NCBI GenBank assembly: GCA_937928005.1
Contig: CALFVD010000107.1
Location: 1 to 45,313, forward strand
DNA from: an uncultured Neomegalonema sp.
GTDB taxonomy: Bacteria > Pseudomonadota > Alphaproteobacteria > Rhodobacterales > Rhodobacteraceae
DNA length: 45,313 nucleotides
Reading direction: 5' to 3'
How positions within the stretch are numbered: position 1 is the stretch's first letter; every line of letters begins with the position of its first letter. The notes beneath the pieces were generated by a model. The model was given only the letters and a program-made list of their open reading frames with translations. It was not told the origin of the DNA and made no database searches. Positions 35,809-44,873 of this stretch are shown here, piece after piece. A program made the translations under genes and the position numbers.

Positions 35809-36447
35809 ATGGCAACGGAACTGGATCATATCGTCGTGGGGACAAAAGACCTCGTTTCAGGCGCAGCCTGGATCGAGGATATGCTTGGCGTTCCCGCACA
35901 GGGCAGTGGCGAACACGCCACGATGGGCACCCATAACCGCCTGTGGAGTCTTGGGTCGAGCTACCTCGAATTGATAGCGATCAACCCCGATGCGCCCGCA
36001 CCCTCACGTCCGCGCTGGTTCGGGCTGGATGATCCAGATATTCAGGACAGTCTTGCCAGCGGGCCGCGTTTGCTGAATTGGGCGGTACGGGTCGATGATC
36101 TGGAAAGCATCGTGAAGGATTGCCCGGTCAATCTGGGGACGATCCATACCCTCTCGCGGGGTGATTTTGCGTGGAAAGCGGCGGTTCGTGAGGATGGTGC
36201 GCTTATCCATCAAGGGCATGTTCCCCTCGTGATCGAATGGCAGACGGCGCATCCAGCCTCTAAAATGGCGGATCAGGGACTATCGCTCGTGCGGCTTAAA
36301 GCACATCGCAGCGAGAAAACCGGTGTGATCAAGGCGCTAGAATGCATCGGCGCAGAAGGCCTTATCAAGATCGAAGAAGGCAGCGTAACCGCCGGAATTA
36401 TGGCCGAAATCACCACAGATGACGGAAACATCTCGCTGGTGGGGTGA
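35809..36447 (+). CDS. VOC-family protein (Glyoxalase_3-like)
   Basis: 212 residues. LDHIVVGTKDL at the start carries a typical metal-binding His (His7), and SSYLELIAINPD is the matching strand with the Glu position. The segment RLLNWAVRVDDL begins a second module. This order fits the Glyoxalase_3-like part of the vicinal-oxygen-chelate superfamily. Activity unknown. The stop is 1 base before a MITE. Confidence 0.82.
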   Translation: MATELDHIVVGTKDLVSGAAWIEDMLGVPAQGSGEHATMGTHNRLWSLGSSYLELIAINPDAPAPSRPRWFGLDDPDIQDSLASGPRLLNWAVRVDDLESIVKDCPVNLGTIHTLSRGDFAWKAAVREDGALIHQGHVPLVIEWQTAHPASKMADQGLSLVRLKAHRSEKTGVIKALECIGAEGLIKIEEGSVTAGIMAEITTDDGNISLVG

Positions 36448-36448
36448 T

Positions 36449-36541
36449 TAAAGCGAATTGCGATTATCCTGAAACATCAAGCGCCATATTTTGCGCGGCT
36501 CTTGGCGTGAAATACGGCTCGGATTTTCGCAAATCGCTATA
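36449..36541 (+). mobile_element. MITE type 1, copy D
   Basis: A 93-bp complete unit (TAAAGCGAATTGCGATTATC ... GCAAATCGCTATA) with TA at both ends, inserted 1 base after the VOC stop codon and 130 bases before the ceramidase-like gene. The inner arm GCCATATTTTGCGC pairs with GGCGTGAAATACGGC less well than in other copies. Confidence 0.87.
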
Positions 36542-36671
36542 AAGCGCACTACCTTTCGTTATGAAACTAGAGCGATACGCGATCAAGCTGGGTCGGAACT
36601 GCACTCAGAGTGCGTATTTCCTGACGCTTTGTGGCTCAACCTGACCGCGTTCACTGTAACGGGAGAGCGGG

Positions 36672-37328
36672 ATGGACTGGACGAAGGCTGTCGATAGCTA
36701 TTGTGAGCGGACAGGGCCAGATTTCTGGTCTGAACCTGTGAATGCAGTGTCGAACCTGTCGTTTATCATAGCCGGTCTGCTATGTCTTTTAGCGATGCGT
36801 CGGCGTGGGGTGGAGGATGGGTTATTGGTGGCGCTCTGCGTCATTGCCCTGTGCATCGGCACCGGCTCATTCCTGTTCCATACCTATGCCGAAGTCTGGG
36901 CCGGTGTGGCGGATGTATTGCCGATCCTATTGTTTATCGTGGTTTTTCTGGTGACGGCAATGAACCGTCTGTTCGGCTTGCGCTGGGCCGTGGCGATACC
37001 GGTTGCCGTAGCGGCGTTCGTCGTCTCGCTTGGTGCGCGTTGGGGCGCGTTATCAATAACGGGGGGATCGTTGAACGGATCGGAATCCTATGCGCCCGCC
37101 CTTGCCTTGCTTGGCGGATCGGCGCTTGCCTTGGCTTTGATGGGCAAGCGGTCGGCGCGGCCCATTGCGGTGGCGACGGTGATATTTACAATCTCACTGG
37201 CCGCGCGGTCAGTGGATGTGGCAATATGTGAGCGATTTCCGCTAGGCACCCATTTTGTCTGGCACCTGCTCAACGGCACCATGATCGGCATTTTGCTATT
37301 CACATTATTGCGCTACGGGAGGCGCTAG
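36672..37328 (+). CDS. Ceramidase-like membrane protein (CREST superfamily)
   Basis: 218 residues with seven hydrophobic segments. The catalytic-site pattern of alkaline ceramidases is visible: Ser66 and His70 in GTGSFLFHTYAEVW, Asp81 in GVADVLPI, and two His in THFVWHLLNG near the end. These are the presumed zinc ligands and serine of this hydrolase superfamily. The N-terminal DSYCERTGPDFWSEPVNAVS is also typical. Known members cleave amide-linked lipids; the bacterial substrate is unknown. The 3' end overlaps the convergent histidine-kinase gene by 4 bases. Confidence 0.88.
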   Translation: MDWTKAVDSYCERTGPDFWSEPVNAVSNLSFIIAGLLCLLAMRRRGVEDGLLVALCVIALCIGTGSFLFHTYAEVWAGVADVLPILLFIVVFLVTAMNRLFGLRWAVAIPVAVAAFVVSLGARWGALSITGGSLNGSESYAPALALLGGSALALALMGKRSARPIAVATVIFTISLAARSVDVAICERFPLGTHFVWHLLNGTMIGILLFTLLRYGRR

Positions 37329-38746
37329 CCTGCTTTGCGATATGGGGAGGTCGCATCGACCGTTTTGCCAAGGCTAGATTTGACCACGATCGAGAGTGGG
37401 AAGCATAACCGTACGGAGGTGCCGACGCCTTCACGGCTCTGAAGTTCAACGAAGCCGTTATGGGCATCCATCAGTGCCTTGACCATTGCCAAACCAAGGC
37501 CCGCGCCTTCTCGGTCGGATTTGCGGGTCAGGCTGGAGCGGGCATAAACCATCCAGATACTCTGCAAATCACGTTCGGGGATACCACAACCCACATCGCG
37601 CACTTCGACCACCATCAAGTTACCGTCACGGATATAGGCGTCGATATAGATCGCACCGCCCTTGTCGGAGAATTTCAGGGCATTCGACAGGACATTGGTG
37701 ATGCACCGCTTGATGGCAAGGCGGTCGCAGAACACGGTCCAATCAGATTCGACGCTCTGCTTGATGGCAATATCGCGCTGGGCGGCTACGGATTGGAACT
37801 GAATAATCGAATCGTTGAAAAGCTTCGTGAAATCCACTTCCTCGCAGGTGATATCGAACTTGCCCGCGTCAATCTTCGACATATCGAGCACGTCTTCGGT
37901 CAGCTTGGCGAGGTCTTTGGCGGAGCGAGCGACGATATCGACATATTCCATCACCTTCTCAGGTTTGATGGTGTCTTTTTGGTAGATAATCGCCTCGGAA
38001 AACCCCTGAATCGCATTCAGCGGGGTGCGGAATTCATGGCTCATATTGGCGAGGAATTGCTGCCGGTAGAAACTCAGGTCGCGCAGCTTGGATTCCGACA
38101 GTTCCAAAGCGCGGGTCTTGGCGAGCAGATTGAGACGGCGGTGCCACTCGACCGAAATGAGGAAGCCCACGGAGAGGATGAACAGCATCGAGAGGATAAA
38201 GATGGATAGTGAATCGCGCTCCAACGTGCTGCGCATCTCCAAAGATAAACGGTCATTTTCATCATGCACTGCACGCGCGATTCGCTCGACGGCGGGGCGC
38301 AAATCTTCGAGAGATTGAGCAAAGCCGACAGGCAACCCCTGTGTTGCGCCAGAGACAAATACATCAATCTGCGACGAAACATGCTTGAGGTCCGAGAATT
38401 CGCGCCCAAGCTCGCTGCCTAAGATGGCATCCTTGTAGGTGCCCATGCGCAGCTTTTCGATATGGATGTTCAGTTCCTGCGCCCGCCAAGTGACCTGTGA
38501 TTCTGGCATAGATTCGTCTTTAAGCTCAAAGCGGTAAGACGCCTGAACCATACGATCGAATAGGTTGGTAAGCTGGAAAGCCGTAACGCTACGGTGATGC
38601 TGCGTATTATCATCACCGAGCAAGCGATAGGTATAGACGTGATGGATCGCGAATCCGCCCACCGCAAGCGCGAGCAAAATTGTCACCGTCAACGGAATGG
38701 CTAGCGTCGCCTTTCGCCAATCGTGAAGGGATCGCTTGAACGCCAC
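37325..38746 (-). CDS. Membrane sensor histidine kinase
   Basis: 473 residues. TM1 is at about 15-35 and TM2 at about 178-200, with a ~140-residue periplasmic sensor between them that I cannot assign to a known domain. The HisKA dimerisation domain has His237 in ANMSHEFRTPLNAI, and the HATPase domain follows with N-box SNALKFSD, G1 DVGCGIP and G2 GAGLGLAMVK. The start is GTG at 38746 with GAGG about 9 bases upstream. No response regulator is adjacent, so it is an orphan kinase. It diverges from metA. Confidence 0.93.
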   Translation of the reverse strand: MAFKRSLHDWRKATLAIPLTVTILLALAVGGFAIHHVYTYRLLGDDNTQHHRSVTAFQLTNLFDRMVQASYRFELKDESMPESQVTWRAQELNIHIEKLRMGTYKDAILGSELGREFSDLKHVSSQIDVFVSGATQGLPVGFAQSLEDLRPAVERIARAVHDENDRLSLEMRSTLERDSLSIFILSMLFILSVGFLISVEWHRRLNLLAKTRALELSESKLRDLSFYRQQFLANMSHEFRTPLNAIQGFSEAIIYQKDTIKPEKVMEYVDIVARSAKDLAKLTEDVLDMSKIDAGKFDITCEEVDFTKLFNDSIIQFQSVAAQRDIAIKQSVESDWTVFCDRLAIKRCITNVLSNALKFSDKGGAIYIDAYIRDGNLMVVEVRDVGCGIPERDLQSIWMVYARSSLTRKSDREGAGLGLAMVKALMDAHNGFVELQSREGVGTSVRLCFPLSIVVKSSLGKTVDATSPYRKAG

Positions 38747-38899
38747 TTAGAATACCTCAAAAAAAACGCTTCTTCATCACTCAGAAGGATTAATAATGCG
38801 GTGAGGTTTCTGATTCCTTAACATGTGGGTTAACCCTTTGCAGGGATCGACGTAATCGCCTATGCCGGTTTACTGCCTTTTTTGCGAGTAAAGCCGCCC

Positions 38900-39829
38900 A
38901 TGCCGATTAAGATTCCTGCTGGACTGCCTGCCGAAACGATCCTCGCTCGCGAGGGCGTCATGTTGATGCGCGAAGATGAGGCAGCGCGACAGGATATCCG
39001 CCCGCTGCGGATCGCGCTGGTCAACCTGATGCCCGACAAGATCAGAACCGAGGCACAGATCGCGCGGCTTATCGGCGCAACCCCGCTTCAGATCGAGTTG
39101 ACACTCGTAAAAATGGCAAGCCATGTTCCCAAGACGGCCCCGCCTTTTCACATGCTGTCTTTCTATCAGGACTGGGAAACAGTCAAAGACGTGCGCTTTG
39201 ATGGCATGATCGTGACAGGCGCACCCATCGAACAAATGCCGTTTGAGGATGTACGGTATTGGGATGAGCTAAGCGAGATGTTCGAGTGGTCGCGCAGCCA
39301 TGTACATTCGCTGTTGTCGGTCTGCTGGGGGGCACAGGCAGCATTGTACCACTTTCATGGCGTGCCAAAACATGCGCTTGATGCGAAGGCATTCGGGGTA
39401 TTTCGCCACCGCAACCTCGCTCCAACCTCGCCATATCTACGCGGGTTTTCAGATGATTTCTCGATCCCCGTTTCGCGCTGGACCGAAGTACGGCGCGGCG
39501 ACTTGCCCGATGAAGCGGGCTTAGAAGTATTGATGGAAAGCCCGCAAACCGGGCTATGCTTGATTGCAGAGCCAAGCGAACGACGGCTCTATATGTTCAA
39601 TCACATCGAGTATGATAGCACGTCGCTGGCCGAGGAATACCAGCGCGACAAAGCCAAGGGCGTCAATATCGCCTTTCCCGCAAACTATTTTCCGGGCGAT
39701 GATGACACGCAAGCACCGGAAAATCGCTGGCGTAGTCACGCACATCTGTTCTTTGGAAACTGGATCAATGAAGTATACCAAAGTACAGCATTCGATCCGA
39801 CGCAGATCGGACGACAGGGAGACGAATGA
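38900..39829 (+). CDS. metA: Homoserine O-acyltransferase (MetA family), probably acetyl-CoA dependent
   Basis: Activates homoserine for methionine synthesis. From the ATG at 38900 it has 309 residues and its numbering aligns with characterised MetA proteins: the nucleophile Cys142 (VCWGAQ), His235 and Glu237 (NHIEYD). Residue 111 is Glu (TGAPIEQ). In the family, Glu111 goes with acetyl-CoA use and Gly111 (E. coli) with succinyl-CoA, so homoserine O-acetyltransferase is the better prediction. The TTG at 38882 is an alternative start but has no support. The stop overlaps the ppk2 start (ATGATGA). Confidence 0.94.
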   Translation: MPIKIPAGLPAETILAREGVMLMREDEAARQDIRPLRIALVNLMPDKIRTEAQIARLIGATPLQIELTLVKMASHVPKTAPPFHMLSFYQDWETVKDVRFDGMIVTGAPIEQMPFEDVRYWDELSEMFEWSRSHVHSLLSVCWGAQAALYHFHGVPKHALDAKAFGVFRHRNLAPTSPYLRGFSDDFSIPVSRWTEVRRGDLPDEAGLEVLMESPQTGLCLIAEPSERRLYMFNHIEYDSTSLAEEYQRDKAKGVNIAFPANYFPGDDDTQAPENRWRSHAHLFFGNWINEVYQSTAFDPTQIGRQGDE

Positions 39830-40713
39830 TGAAGGATTTCGAGAAACCGTTCGATGGCGAGATATCGCGGTTCTTCATGGAGGACTTCCCTAAAGACCTA
39901 CGCAAACTGATCGAGAAATCAGACGATAAAGATATCCTCGCCGAGGATTATCCCTATGACGCGCGTTGGAAGCGTGACGATTATGAAGACGAACTCGACG
40001 CGCTTCAGATCGAACTGGCGAAGATGCAGCGGTGGATGGTCAATTGCGGCGAGCGCATCGTGGTCATCTTTGAGGGGCGCGACGCCGCCGGGAAAGGTGG
40101 GACGATCAAACGCTTGCGCGAAAACCTAAACCCGCGTGTCGCGCGCGTGGTTGCGCTGGGTAAACCGACAGAGCGCGAACGCGGGCAATGGTATTTTCAA
40201 CGCTATGTGCAGCATCTACCCACGCGGGGCGAAATGGCGATTTTTGACCGCTCTTGGTATAACCGCGCGGGCGTCGAGGCGGTAATGGGGTTCTGTACCC
40301 GGTCGGAAACGCTGAACTTCTTCAATCAAGTGACTGAATTCGAGACAACCATCATCGAAGATGGGACGCGCGTCTTCAAGATTTGGCTTACCGTGTCACG
40401 GGCCGAGCAGATGCGGCGTTTTCTCCAGCGCGAATCCGATCCGCTGAAACACTGGAAGCTATCGCCTATCGACGTGGCCTCCTTGGGCAAATGGAAAGAG
40501 TATACCGAGGCGCGCAAAGAGATGTTCGAGCGCACCCATACCAACCATGCGCCTTGGACGATCATTCGTTCCGATGATAAACGACGGGCGCGGGTCGCGG
40601 CAATTCGGGGCATCCTGAACGCCCTGCCCTATGATGGAAAAAGCAAAAGCGTAGCAGGCGAAGCGGACCCAAAGATTAGCGGCCAACCGGAGCTGATGGG
40701 GGAATTGGCGTGA
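39826..40713 (+). CDS. ppk2: Polyphosphate kinase 2
   Basis: Transfers phosphate between polyphosphate and nucleotides, most often making GTP or ATP from the diphosphate. The 295 residues have the one-domain PPK2 plan: Walker [14 protein letters not shown] (about 84-96), then [13 protein letters not shown], the Walker B-type [12 protein letters not shown] with RSWYNRAG, and the lid region [16 protein letters not shown]. Class I members prefer ADP/GDP, but exact specificity is uncertain. It overlaps metA by 4 bases, which couples them in one operon. Confidence 0.95.
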   Translation: MMKDFEKPFDGEISRFFMEDFPKDLRKLIEKSDDKDILAEDYPYDARWKRDDYEDELDALQIELAKMQRWMVNCGERIVVIFEGRDAAGKGGTIKRLRENLNPRVARVVALGKPTERERGQWYFQRYVQHLPTRGEMAIFDRSWYNRAGVEAVMGFCTRSETLNFFNQVTEFETTIIEDGTRVFKIWLTVSRAEQMRRFLQRESDPLKHWKLSPIDVASLGKWKEYTEARKEMFERTHTNHAPWTIIRSDDKRRARVAAIRGILNALPYDGKSKSVAGEADPKISGQPELMGELA

Positions 40714-40753
40714 CGGGTGGAACAATCTGCACGATCCCTGCATCGGGGTGGGC

Positions 40754-41491
40754 ATGACCGAGCATTTCAAATCATCGCGCCTGCGTTTCTATCTAACCGA
40801 GCCGCAGCCCTGTCCCTACCTGCCCAATCGGGTAGAGCGGAAGATATTCACACCCTTGAGCGGGGGATATGCCGCCGATATCAGCGATGAGCTGTCAACA
40901 AACGGGTTTCGCCGGAGCCAGAACGTCGCCTATCGACCACAATGCCCCGGGTGCAACGCTTGTGTCGCAACGCGGATTATCGCCGAAGGGTTTGATCCGT
41001 CGCGCCGGGACCGCCGGGTCATGCGCCGCAATGTGCATCTACGCCGCGAGGTTAAACCGGCGCTGGCGACCGAGGAACAATATCAGCTTTTCCGCCGCTA
41101 TGTGACCGCCCGCCACCCCGAAGGCGGCATGGCGGCGATGGATGCTTATGACTACGCCTCGATGGTCGAGGATAGCACGGTGCGCACGCAGGTCATCGAA
41201 TACTGGGGCGAGGACGAAGACGGCGACGATGTATTGGAAGCCGTCTGCCTGACCGATGTGATGGCCGATGGCCTGTCGATGGTCTATAGCTTTTTCAACC
41301 CCGACAACGAACGCGAAAGTCCGGGTCGGTTTGTCATTCTTGACCATATCGAGATCGTTAAGGCGCTCGATCTGCCTTATGTCTACCTTGGCTACTGGGT
41401 CGATGGGTGCCGCAAGATGGAATATAAAGTTGAATTCCCAGGCACAGAGGTTCTGATCGCCGGACGCTGGCTTTCCCTCGACCGAACCTAA
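40754..41491 (+). CDS. bpt: Aspartate/glutamate leucyltransferase (Bpt, N-end rule)
   Basis: Adds leucine from Leu-tRNA to proteins with N-terminal Asp or Glu, marking them for ClpS/ClpAP degradation. The 245 residues fit Bpt/ATE: CPYLPNRVERKIFTPLSG near the N-terminus, the cysteine motif CPGCNAC at 64-70, and the GNAT-like C-terminal part with LDLPYVYLGYWVDG and KMEYKVEFPGTEVL. The ATG at 40754 is chosen over the GTG at 40748 for better N-terminal length. It follows ppk2 by 40 bp. Confidence 0.93.
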   Translation: MTEHFKSSRLRFYLTEPQPCPYLPNRVERKIFTPLSGGYAADISDELSTNGFRRSQNVAYRPQCPGCNACVATRIIAEGFDPSRRDRRVMRRNVHLRREVKPALATEEQYQLFRRYVTARHPEGGMAAMDAYDYASMVEDSTVRTQVIEYWGEDEDGDDVLEAVCLTDVMADGLSMVYSFFNPDNERESPGRFVILDHIEIVKALDLPYVYLGYWVDGCRKMEYKVEFPGTEVLIAGRWLSLDRT

Positions 41492-41535
41492 GTACTGGAA
41501 GTTTATACAAAAACTGAATACATGACAATAAACGC

Positions 41536-41577
41536 CTCTCTATGGTAATGATATTACTGTGTAATGTTTGTAGAGAG
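41536..41577 (+). promoter_or_regulatory. Leader hairpin that can mask the ribosome-binding site of the next gene
   Basis: CTCTCTA at 41536-41542 is the exact complement of TAGAGAG at 41571-41577. The latter contains the ribosome-binding site of the gene starting at 41583. Between them GTAAT-GAT-ATTAC (41545-41557) forms its own small stem. The region is A/T-rich, so it also looks like a promoter area. A switch role is possible; nothing shows a ligand. Confidence 0.45.
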
Positions 41578-41582
41578 TTATC

Positions 41583-43001
41583 ATGGCCAATATCAAAACG
41601 GTATTGTTGCGGGCGTTATTGTTGATGGGTCTGACTATAGGGCCAGTCAATGCGGCGACGCTGATTGCAAGAAGTGGGGATGGTCTTTTCGAGGCCACAA
41701 CCCAGAATACGATCCTAGATTTCAAGAACCCGGCAACCGGCGAGATTACCGATCGTTGGGAACTCGACAAACCGGCGACATCCATCGCGCTCAACGAATG
41801 GGGCGGAATGGTCTATCTGGGCCATGCCGATGGGACAGTCAGGGCATTTGAGACGACGAGCCTACGCGAACGGTTCCATCTTTTCTGGTTCAATAAGCCG
41901 GTCATCGGCCTATCGCTCTGGAACGATGACCTAATGGTCGTCGATACGGATGGCAGTGTCGTTATCCTCGATGCCAAGACCGGAGAGGAACGTGAGGATT
42001 CGCCCCGCGACCTCGATACCCCTTCTCCTACCGCTCCGATTGCAGCGAAACTTTTCTCGCGGGTTGCACGGGTCGGCTATGCCGATGGGCGCGTTCTCGA
42101 ATACGACCGTGTGGCAAAGACATGGACGCCGGTTCCGGGTCCACGAACGCCGCAAGCTGTCCACGAGGCGGTTCATAGGGTGCCGGAGGTGATCCGCACA
42201 GTTACACGGCGGGCTGTCCAAAGTACCGCTTCTTCCCGGCGCGTCTGCTCAACCGGTAGCGACGGCAATACTGTATGTCAGGCGACGACGGCACCCGCAT
42301 CATACCAAACCTACAGCCAGCGCGTTTCACAGCCGGACTTGCCCGAAACATTAAGCAGAGGTCATTTTCCTTGGCCCCCTCCCCCCTATAGCGACGCCTA
42401 TGTCGTCTATCCTTATCAACTCGCCGCATGGACGATTATGGGTGGGGATGGTGTTCCGCGACCGGTACAGACTTACGAAGATATATCGCGCAAGATTCAG
42501 GATGCCCTGAGACTCGGTGCCTATACTGCACCCCGGTATTACCGCATCGACGAAGGCTTTGTGATCGTTACCCAGATCGAGGAAATCGATGAATACGGCG
42601 CATGGATCAATCCCGAATATGAACGCTGGTGGAATGGCGAGGCACCGCGCCCCGATCCGTTCACGTTCAGCCTACGCGCGTTCTTCGATGCACTCGCCAA
42701 TGCACCGGTTGGGCGCTACCGCCTCATCGCCTTTGCGCTAAACACCGGCGAGTGCCCCGTTCAACCATGCACACGCCCGGCGGCGATAGATGCGGCCAGC
42801 GCGCGTGAATTGTTGCAGGGCGGTGAACTGACCCTCCCCACCGATATCGGCAATGAAAGGCTCGACCCTCAACGCCATAACCTTTCGGTTCTGGTTTATG
42901 CCTTCGAGAAGCCCAACAAAACGCTGCCCGCAACGATCAGCAAGCGTCTTTCGGCGACAACCCACCTGACGGCTGCCCGGATTATGGCGGGGCTACCATG
43001 A
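41583..43001 (+). CDS. Exported protein with beta-propeller-like N-terminus, unknown function
   Basis: 472 residues with a signal peptide (LLRALLLMGLTIGPVNA, cleavage near 24). Residues about 25-190 look like WD/PQQ-type blades: VYLGHADGTVRAFETTSLRE, VVDTDGSVVILDAKTGEE and VGYADGRVLEYDRVAKTW are three spaced D/G-rich turns. The linker to about 270 is Ser/Thr/Arg-rich. The C-terminal half (about 280-472) is a separate region I do not recognise, with IDEGFVIVTQIEEIDEYGAW and RYRLIAFALNTGECPVQPC. The C-terminus overlaps the next gene by 4 bases. No family assigned. Confidence 0.7.
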   Translation: MANIKTVLLRALLLMGLTIGPVNAATLIARSGDGLFEATTQNTILDFKNPATGEITDRWELDKPATSIALNEWGGMVYLGHADGTVRAFETTSLRERFHLFWFNKPVIGLSLWNDDLMVVDTDGSVVILDAKTGEEREDSPRDLDTPSPTAPIAAKLFSRVARVGYADGRVLEYDRVAKTWTPVPGPRTPQAVHEAVHRVPEVIRTVTRRAVQSTASSRRVCSTGSDGNTVCQATTAPASYQTYSQRVSQPDLPETLSRGHFPWPPPPYSDAYVVYPYQLAAWTIMGGDGVPRPVQTYEDISRKIQDALRLGAYTAPRYYRIDEGFVIVTQIEEIDEYGAWINPEYERWWNGEAPRPDPFTFSLRAFFDALANAPVGRYRLIAFALNTGECPVQPCTRPAAIDAASARELLQGGELTLPTDIGNERLDPQRHNLSVLVYAFEKPNKTLPATISKRLSATTHLTAARIMAGLP

Positions 43002-43480
43002 CGGACAAGATAGATACGGTAGCGACCTCATTCTGGAGCGGCGAGGCATTGCCGATGGAAGGATGCAAGCGGCGCCTGTTGTGGCTGTGGGTCTTGCTGG
43101 GTGGGATGGCACTGCTGCTGCTGCTGTTCCGAACGGTCGTCGCGAAGGCCTACGCCCCATTGGAGGACGAGGTTTGGGGGTGGTTCCTGCCCCATATCAT
43201 ACCGACACTCGCACTGATGATCGGGGTTTTGGTGATGGATGACCGTCGCCGAGCCGATACCGAAGCTGAGGCGAAACCACCGCATATGGCGAGCGGAATG
43301 TTGTTTCGTCTCGCATACGGGTTGTCCGCGCTCTATCTGGGGCTGATCCTGTCGCTCGTTCTCTACGAAATATGGTCAGAGGACGGGATGATGGCGTTGA
43401 CCAAGGGCATGGCCTACTTCACGACGGCGATTCAAGGACTTATTGCCGCACTATTGGGGGCGTTCTATACGCGCAAGTGA
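42998..43480 (+). CDS. Membrane protein, unknown function
   Basis: 160 residues with about four hydrophobic segments: LLWLWVLLGGMALLLLLF, IIPTLALMIGVLVM, LAYGLSALYLGLILSLVLY and FTTAIQGLIAALLGAFYT. Cytoplasm-side charges include the DDRRRADTEAEAK loop. It overlaps the exported protein gene (ATGA), so it is coupled to it. I recognise no family; it could anchor or transport something with its partner. Confidence 0.7.
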   Translation: MTDKIDTVATSFWSGEALPMEGCKRRLLWLWVLLGGMALLLLLFRTVVAKAYAPLEDEVWGWFLPHIIPTLALMIGVLVMDDRRRADTEAEAKPPHMASGMLFRLAYGLSALYLGLILSLVLYEIWSEDGMMALTKGMAYFTTAIQGLIAALLGAFYTRK

Positions 43481-43598
43481 ACCAAGTGAGCCTTGCCCTA
43501 TCCTTTCGTCCGCCTTAGTGTCCCACTCGAAACCGTGGCTCGATTCACGGTCGTATTGACCGCCATAATGGCGGGACTCAACGGGGAGACTTTCCACT

Positions 43599-44690
43599 AT
43601 GAAAAGACGCGCATTTCTCAAGGGTGCGGCGATTGCGGGAGCTGCCGCTCCACTCGCATCGCCAGCCCTGTCGCAAAACAAGGTCGAGATGTCGATCGTA
43701 TCGACTTGGCCCCGCGACTTTCCGGGCCTCGGCATTAGCGCGCAACGCTTTGCCGCCCGTATCACGGAACTGACCGATGGCGATATCGATGTGACCTACT
43801 ACGCCGCAGGCGAAAAAGTCGGCGCGTTTGATAGCTTCGATGAAGTTGCCTCCGGCAATTCTCAGGCATATATCGCCGCTGACTATTACTGGAAGGGTAA
43901 GCACCCCGGTTGGGCACCCTTCACGGCAATTCCCTTCGGCCTGACGGCGACCGAGATTGACGCTTGGATCAAGTATGCTGGCGGTCAAGAGCTATGGGAT
44001 GAACTGGCTGATGAATTCGGCCTCAAAAACTTCGCCTGTGGTAATACCGGCGTGCAGATGGGTGGTTGGTTCAACAAGGAAATCAACAGCGCGGATGACC
44101 TCAAAGGCCTGAAGATGCGTATTCCCGGCCTTGGCGGCGACGTGATGTCGAAGCTTGGTGCATCGCCCGTGTCGCTACCCGGTGGCCAGATCTTTGAAAA
44201 CCTTGTCTCCGGCGCAATCGATGCAACCGAGTGGGTTGGCCCATACAACGACTACTTCATGAAGTTCTACGAAGCGGCCAAATATTACTACTGGCCCGGT
44301 ATGCACGAGCCAGGTTCGCAGCTCGCCCTAGGCATGAACGGCAAGTGGTGGAGCGATCTTTCCGGTACGCATAAAGCGATCATCGAAGCGGCGGCGAACG
44401 AAGAAAACTCGCGCCAGATGGCAGAAACCAACGCCAATAACGGCGAGTACCTCACAAAGCTCATCGAAGAAAACGGTGTCGAACTTCGTGAGTTCAACGA
44501 CGACGTTTATGATTCCTTTGGTGAAGCCGCTGAAGAAGTCATGGAAGAAGCCCGCGACCACAGCGAATTGTCGGCTCGCATCTTCGACAGTGTTACGGCG
44601 GCGCGTCAAGACATTGGCGGCTACATGGCCATTGCCGATGTTGCCTATTCGATCAAGCGTAACCGTGTTGTTGGCATCGGTGACAACTAA
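43599..44690 (+). CDS. dctP: TRAP transporter substrate-binding protein (DctP), Tat-type signal
   Basis: The periplasmic solute receptor of a TRAP transporter, 363 residues. The N-terminus MKRRAFLKGAAIAGAAAPLA with a twin Arg and Ala-rich region looks like a Tat signal. Later family features are GVQMGGWFNKEI, GLKMRIPGLGGDVMSKLG and VSGAIDATEWVGPYNDYF, with the usual substrate-binding Arg in the middle one. The overall look fits the same subgroup as the DctQ at 1961. GGGGAG precedes the ATG. No permease follows; a terminator lies 132 bp downstream, past a MITE. Confidence 0.92.
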   Translation: MKRRAFLKGAAIAGAAAPLASPALSQNKVEMSIVSTWPRDFPGLGISAQRFAARITELTDGDIDVTYYAAGEKVGAFDSFDEVASGNSQAYIAADYYWKGKHPGWAPFTAIPFGLTATEIDAWIKYAGGQELWDELADEFGLKNFACGNTGVQMGGWFNKEINSADDLKGLKMRIPGLGGDVMSKLGASPVSLPGGQIFENLVSGAIDATEWVGPYNDYFMKFYEAAKYYYWPGMHEPGSQLALGMNGKWWSDLSGTHKAIIEAAANEENSRQMAETNANNGEYLTKLIEENGVELREFNDDVYDSFGEAAEEVMEEARDHSELSARIFDSVTAARQDIGGYMAIADVAYSIKRNRVVGIGDN

Positions 44691-44703
44691 GAAATTTCGC
44701 CAT

Positions 44704-44797
44704 TATAGCCATTTGCGATAAACCTGAGCCATGTTTTGCGCCAAGACTTGCACGAAACATGGCGCTTGGTGATTCAGGATAATCGCAATTCGCTTTA
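44704..44797 (-). mobile_element. MITE type 1, copy E
   Basis: A 94-bp complete unit in reverse orientation with TA-flanked ends, between the dctP stop and its terminator. Inner arms GCCATGTTTCGTGC and GCGCAAAACATGGC show ATG/CAT where other copies have ATA/TAT, keeping the pair. The gene-free stretch 44691-45009 holds this MITE, the terminator, copy F and the IS end. Confidence 0.87.
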
Positions 44798-44821
44798 GGT
44801 GAGATTCTCAATACAATATTG

Positions 44822-44857
44822 CGCCATACCCCATCGCTTGGGGTATGGCGTTTTTTT
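44822..44857 (+). terminator. Strong intrinsic terminator downstream of dctP
   Basis: CGCCATACCCC and GGGGTATGGCG form a perfect 11-bp stem around a 7-base loop (ATCGCTT), followed by seven T. This is the clearest intrinsic terminator in the window. MITE copy E now lies between it and the dctP stop. Confidence 0.93.
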
Positions 44858-44873
44858 AAGCTTCGCACTCCGC

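Noticed and set aside
38747-38899. SAM-II-type riboswitch upstream of metA
   Set aside because: This is a common place for one in Alphaproteobacteria, but I could not find the conserved core sequence or its pseudoknot; a covariance-model search would settle it.
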